A stretch of 64,000 bases of DNA from Lachnospiraceae bacterium oral taxon 096 (lineage in GTDB: Bacteria; Bacillota; Clostridia; Lachnospirales; Lachnospiraceae), in the NCBI GenBank assembly GCA_018141845.1, contig CP073340.1:1327001-1391000 (forward strand). The letters run 5' to 3'. The translations under genes and the position numbers were made by a program. Below the pieces are notes generated by a model. It had not been told where the DNA came from, did not search any database, and worked only from the letters and a program-made list of their open reading frames with translations. Shown here piece after piece: positions 61,722-64,000 of the stretch (positions are counted from its first letter, which is position 1; the number at the start of each line of letters is the position of its first letter).

Positions 61722-62687
61722 ATGCAAAATAAGTTATGGACAGCAGGGGCATCGGCTATTTTAACCGCTGCACTGGCCTTTACGTCCTATGGAGCCGGAG
61801 ATAAGAGTCTTCCGGATGCAGTTGTAGTAGGAGAGGCACCAGGATCAGACAGTAATAGTGACAGTGGGAATAATATAAGAATTACAGGAAAGACAACAGC
61901 GACAAAGAAAAATACAACTCAATCAGAAGGTTCTGGACCATCTGTGGAATCGGTAACACAAAATAAAGCAATTATGGTGACATTGGATGCACAGCCAGAG
62001 GTAATTAAGGCGGATGCAGCACCAGAAGAATCAGAGGTTCACATTGTAGAAGACAGTGTGCAAACAAATAATAATAATGATAATGATAATGCAACAGTAG
62101 AGGCAGTGCCTTCCACTGTTGAGGAGACAGAGACAGCGCCACCGTCAACGACAGCAGCTCCTAAACAGACAACCGCAGTACAGGGACCATCTGCTGCAAA
62201 GAAGACCACAAAGCCTGAGGTTGGACCTGGCGTAAAGAAGGAAACCCCTGCACCAACAACGGCAGCGTCGACAACAGCACCTGCGGCCACAGCAAAATCG
62301 TCTGCTGATGGCAAGGACTACGATGCACTGCGTCAGGATATTGTCAATTATGCAAAGCAATTTATTGGTATTCCTTATGTATGGGGAGGAACTAGCTTGA
62401 CAAAGGGTGTGGATTGTTCTGGTTATACCATGCAGATTTATGCACATTTTGGAATTAATACAGGTAGAACATCGAGAACACAGGCGGTAACCGGACGCCA
62501 GATTCCAATTAGTGATGTAAAGCCAGGAGATTTGTTATTCTATGCGACAAGGGGAAGAATTGACCATGTTACAATGTACATTGGAAATGGAAAATTAGCC
62601 AATGCCAGCTCAAAAAAAACAGGTGTGATTATCTCCGATATCTCTTATCGACAGCCAGTGAAAGCGGTGAGATTTCTTCCAGATTAA
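61722..62687 (+). CDS. Secreted NlpC/P60 cell-wall endopeptidase
   Basis: 321 aa. Signal peptide ending around SYGAG. A long low-complexity Thr/Pro/Ala-rich linker (residues 25-200) leads to the NlpC/P60 domain: YAKQFIGIPYVWGG, catalytic Cys in GVDCSGYTMQIY and His in RIDHVTMYIGNG. It should cleave peptidoglycan stem peptides. GGAGG is upstream and a hairpin follows. Confidence 0.9.
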   Translation: MQNKLWTAGASAILTAALAFTSYGAGDKSLPDAVVVGEAPGSDSNSDSGNNIRITGKTTATKKNTTQSEGSGPSVESVTQNKAIMVTLDAQPEVIKADAAPEESEVHIVEDSVQTNNNNDNDNATVEAVPSTVEETETAPPSTTAAPKQTTAVQGPSAAKKTTKPEVGPGVKKETPAPTTAASTTAPAATAKSSADGKDYDALRQDIVNYAKQFIGIPYVWGGTSLTKGVDCSGYTMQIYAHFGINTGRTSRTQAVTGRQIPISDVKPGDLLFYATRGRIDHVTMYIGNGKLANASSKKTGVIISDISYRQPVKAVRFLPD

Positions 62688-62702
62688 AATAAAGAAATAC
62701 TA

Positions 62703-62726
62703 AAAGCAGGCGCATTTGCGTCTGTT
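62703..62726 (+). terminator. Terminator after the NlpC/P60 gene
   Basis: AAAGCAGGCGCA/TGCGTCTGTTT hairpin followed by a T-rich stretch. Confidence 0.7.
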
Positions 62727-62777
62727 TCTTCTATATATAGGGGGAGTTTGAAAATATAAATTGGAGAGGTGATACTT

Positions 62778-63347
62778 GTGAAAAGTAAAGGTTGGTTATC
62801 TAAACTTTTTCGTTGGCCATTATTTTCATTTGTTCTTGTAGCCTTGTTGCTAACAGCTTGTGCAATACAGGGACAAATGCCAAGTCAAAAGTCAATGCCT
62901 GATGTTTATATCACATCACAGGAAGTGTCAACGGATGTGACGACGCCAGATGTGATGACACAGAAAAGATCGAGTGATTCTTCTGGGCAGAAGAAAAAGT
63001 TGGCAATAGAGGCGAGTGGTCACTACACGAGCAAAGAAGATGTGGCACTCTATATTCATACCTATAAAAAATTGCCACAAAATTATATTACAAAACAGAA
63101 GGCTCAAGAAAAGGGATGGGATTCCAAGGCTGGAAACTTAGATAAGGTTTTGCCAGGAATGAGCATTGGCGGAAGTGCATTTGGAAATTATGAGGGACAA
63201 CTGCCAAAGGCTAAGGGCAGAAAGTATTATGAATGTGATATTGACTATACAGGGGGATATCGCAATGAAAAGCGTTTGATCTATTCCAATGATGGTCTTG
63301 TTTTTTATACTCAAGATCACTACAAGACTTTTGAACAGTTATATTAG
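62778..63347 (+). CDS. Barnase-family ribonuclease with lipoprotein-like signal
   Basis: About 189 aa from a GTG at 62778 (GGAGAGG 8 nt upstream). The N-terminal hydrophobic segment ends LLLTAC, which fits a lipobox, so it may be membrane-anchored outside. The C-terminal ~100 residues are barnase-like: DVALYIHTYKKLPQNYITK, then KYYECDIDY (Glu), NEKRLIYSNDG (Arg) and YTQDHYKTFEQLY (His). It cleaves RNA, preferring guanine sites. The inhibitor gene follows 10 bp downstream. Confidence 0.9.
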   Translation: MKSKGWLSKLFRWPLFSFVLVALLLTACAIQGQMPSQKSMPDVYITSQEVSTDVTTPDVMTQKRSSDSSGQKKKLAIEASGHYTSKEDVALYIHTYKKLPQNYITKQKAQEKGWDSKAGNLDKVLPGMSIGGSAFGNYEGQLPKAKGRKYYECDIDYTGGYRNEKRLIYSNDGLVFYTQDHYKTFEQLY

Positions 63348-63357
63348 GAGGAGAGAG

Positions 63358-63639
63358 ATGAAAAAGGTGATTGTGGATTTGCATGGAAAAAATAGTGCAG
63401 AAAAAATTCATGAGCAATTGGCAAAATGTTTGGATTTTCCTCCACACTATGGAAAAAACTTAGATGCCCTCTATGATTGTTTGACTGAGATTAGTAGAGA
63501 CACATGCATTGGTCTTTTTTATGATCCAAATGCAAAAAATGCAGAATATATTGAGAAGATATTGTGCGTGTGCTATGATGCAGAGGAGGAAAATGAGCAT
63601 ATTGCGATTATTTCTTCTCAACTTAGTGACAATGTATAG
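63358..63639 (+). CDS. Barstar-family ribonuclease inhibitor
   Basis: 93 aa from the ATG at 63358 (TTAGGAGGAG upstream). MKKVIVDLHGKNSAEKIHEQL then FPPHYGKNLDALYDCLTEIS is the barstar core. Cytoplasmic; it would hold unexported barnase inactive. It overlaps none of its neighbours and lies 8 bp before recJ. Confidence 0.92.
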   Translation: MKKVIVDLHGKNSAEKIHEQLAKCLDFPPHYGKNLDALYDCLTEISRDTCIGLFYDPNAKNAEYIEKILCVCYDAEEENEHIAIISSQLSDNV

Positions 63640-63647
63640 AGGTAGAG

Positions 63648-64000
63648 ATGGAAAGTAGATGGATGTTATATACAAAGCGAGCTGATTTTCAAAAAATTTC
63701 AGCTCGCTTTTTGATTTCTCCAGTGACCGCCAGAGTGATGGTCAATCGAGATATTCAAGAAAAAGATATGGAAAAATATTTGCATGCAAAATTGGAAGAT
63801 TTGCATGATGCAAAGAAATTGAAAGATGGAGATAGAGCAGTAGAAATTATTGCTAGGGCAATTGAGCAAAAAAAGAAGATTCGTGTGGTGGGAGATTATG
63901 ATATTGATGGCGTGTGTGCTAGTTATATTCTAGTTACAGGATTGCACCGCATTGGTGCACAGGTAGATTGTGATATACCAGATCGAATCAAGGATGGTTA
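63648..64000 (+). CDS. recJ: Single-strand exonuclease RecJ, N-terminal part (continues past window)
   Basis: The first 117 codons are visible. After a variable N terminus (SARFLISPVTARVMVNRD), the DHH phosphoesterase motif VVGDYDIDGVCASYIL appears at residues ~80-95, binding catalytic Mn2+. RecJ acts in recombination and mismatch repair. The frame runs off the edge. A strong hairpin lies inside the first codons. Confidence 0.9.
   Translation, partial: MESRWMLYTKRADFQKISARFLISPVTARVMVNRDIQEKDMEKYLHAKLEDLHDAKKLKDGDRAVEIIARAIEQKKKIRVVGDYDIDGVCASYILVTGLHRIGAQVDCDIPDRIKDG
63674..63713 (+). terminator. Terminator-like hairpin inside the start of recJ
   Basis: A perfect 12-bp stem AAAGCGAGCTGA/TCAGCTCGCTTT with a 13-nt loop and a TTTTT run, lying in recJ codons 9-22. 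Confidence 0.6.

Overview
The window looks like chromosomal DNA of a low-GC anaerobic Clostridia, most probably Lachnospiraceae. The reasons are the AT-rich codon use, strong Shine-Dalgarno sites, a complete selenocysteine/glycine-reductase (Stickland) cluster, an oxygen-sensitive class III ribonucleotide reductase and Firmicutes-type regulators. Genus cannot be fixed from sequence alone.

Layout. 1-5.5 kb: end of a sensor kinase, an XRE regulator with a small membrane protein, a secreted GH114-like protein and an iron/cobalamin-type ABC importer. 5.6-16.4 kb: two near-identical IS200/IS605-type elements in opposite orientation, each splitting a gene (a MATE exporter and a NifX-like protein). 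Removing either element restores its host gene exactly in frame, and both sit 3' of TTGAA. Between them are a 2-hydroxyacid dehydrogenase, two unknown proteins and a domain-permuted GH3 glycosidase. 16.4-18.9 kb: a P-type ATPase. 18.9-29.5 kb, the accessory region of most interest: a divergent WYL regulator, then a co-directional run of a small membrane protein, an EcsC-family protein, a Csm6 (CARF-HEPN ribonuclease) and a class III ribonucleotide reductase NrdD. This runs into a leader and a 51-repeat CRISPR array with a type III-A-like repeat. No cas1, cas2, cas6, cas10 or csm2-5 gene is in the window.

29.8-34.9 kb: a lipoprotein, then a zinc-uptake operon (zur, znuA, znuC, znuB, lipoprotein) with a promoter and overlapping operator. 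34.9-41.9 kb: two paralogous methyltransferases, a DUF438 protein, a LysR/MATE divergent pair and an AGCS (alanine/glycine) symporter. 42-54.6 kb: grdX-grdE-grdB-tRNA(Sec)-trxB-trxA-grdA-grdC-grdD-selD-selA-selB, with in-frame UGA selenocysteine codons in grdB, grdA and selD. The cluster thus carries both the selenoenzyme and the machinery that decodes it. The symporter next door could feed glycine in. thrS follows.

56.6-64 kb: an IR-flanked ISL3 remnant, a RelB/YoeB toxin-antitoxin pair, an orphan protein, an IS607-like remnant with a long TnpB, a FabG-like reductase, an NlpC/P60 hydrolase, a barnase/barstar pair and the start of recJ.

Themes: (i) an orphan type III array fused to a Csm6-NrdD-EcsC gene run; (ii) three apparently intact tnpB genes, each beside a broken transposase gene; (iii) a self-contained selenium/glycine fermentation island. 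All calls come from reading the sequence; no database search was run.
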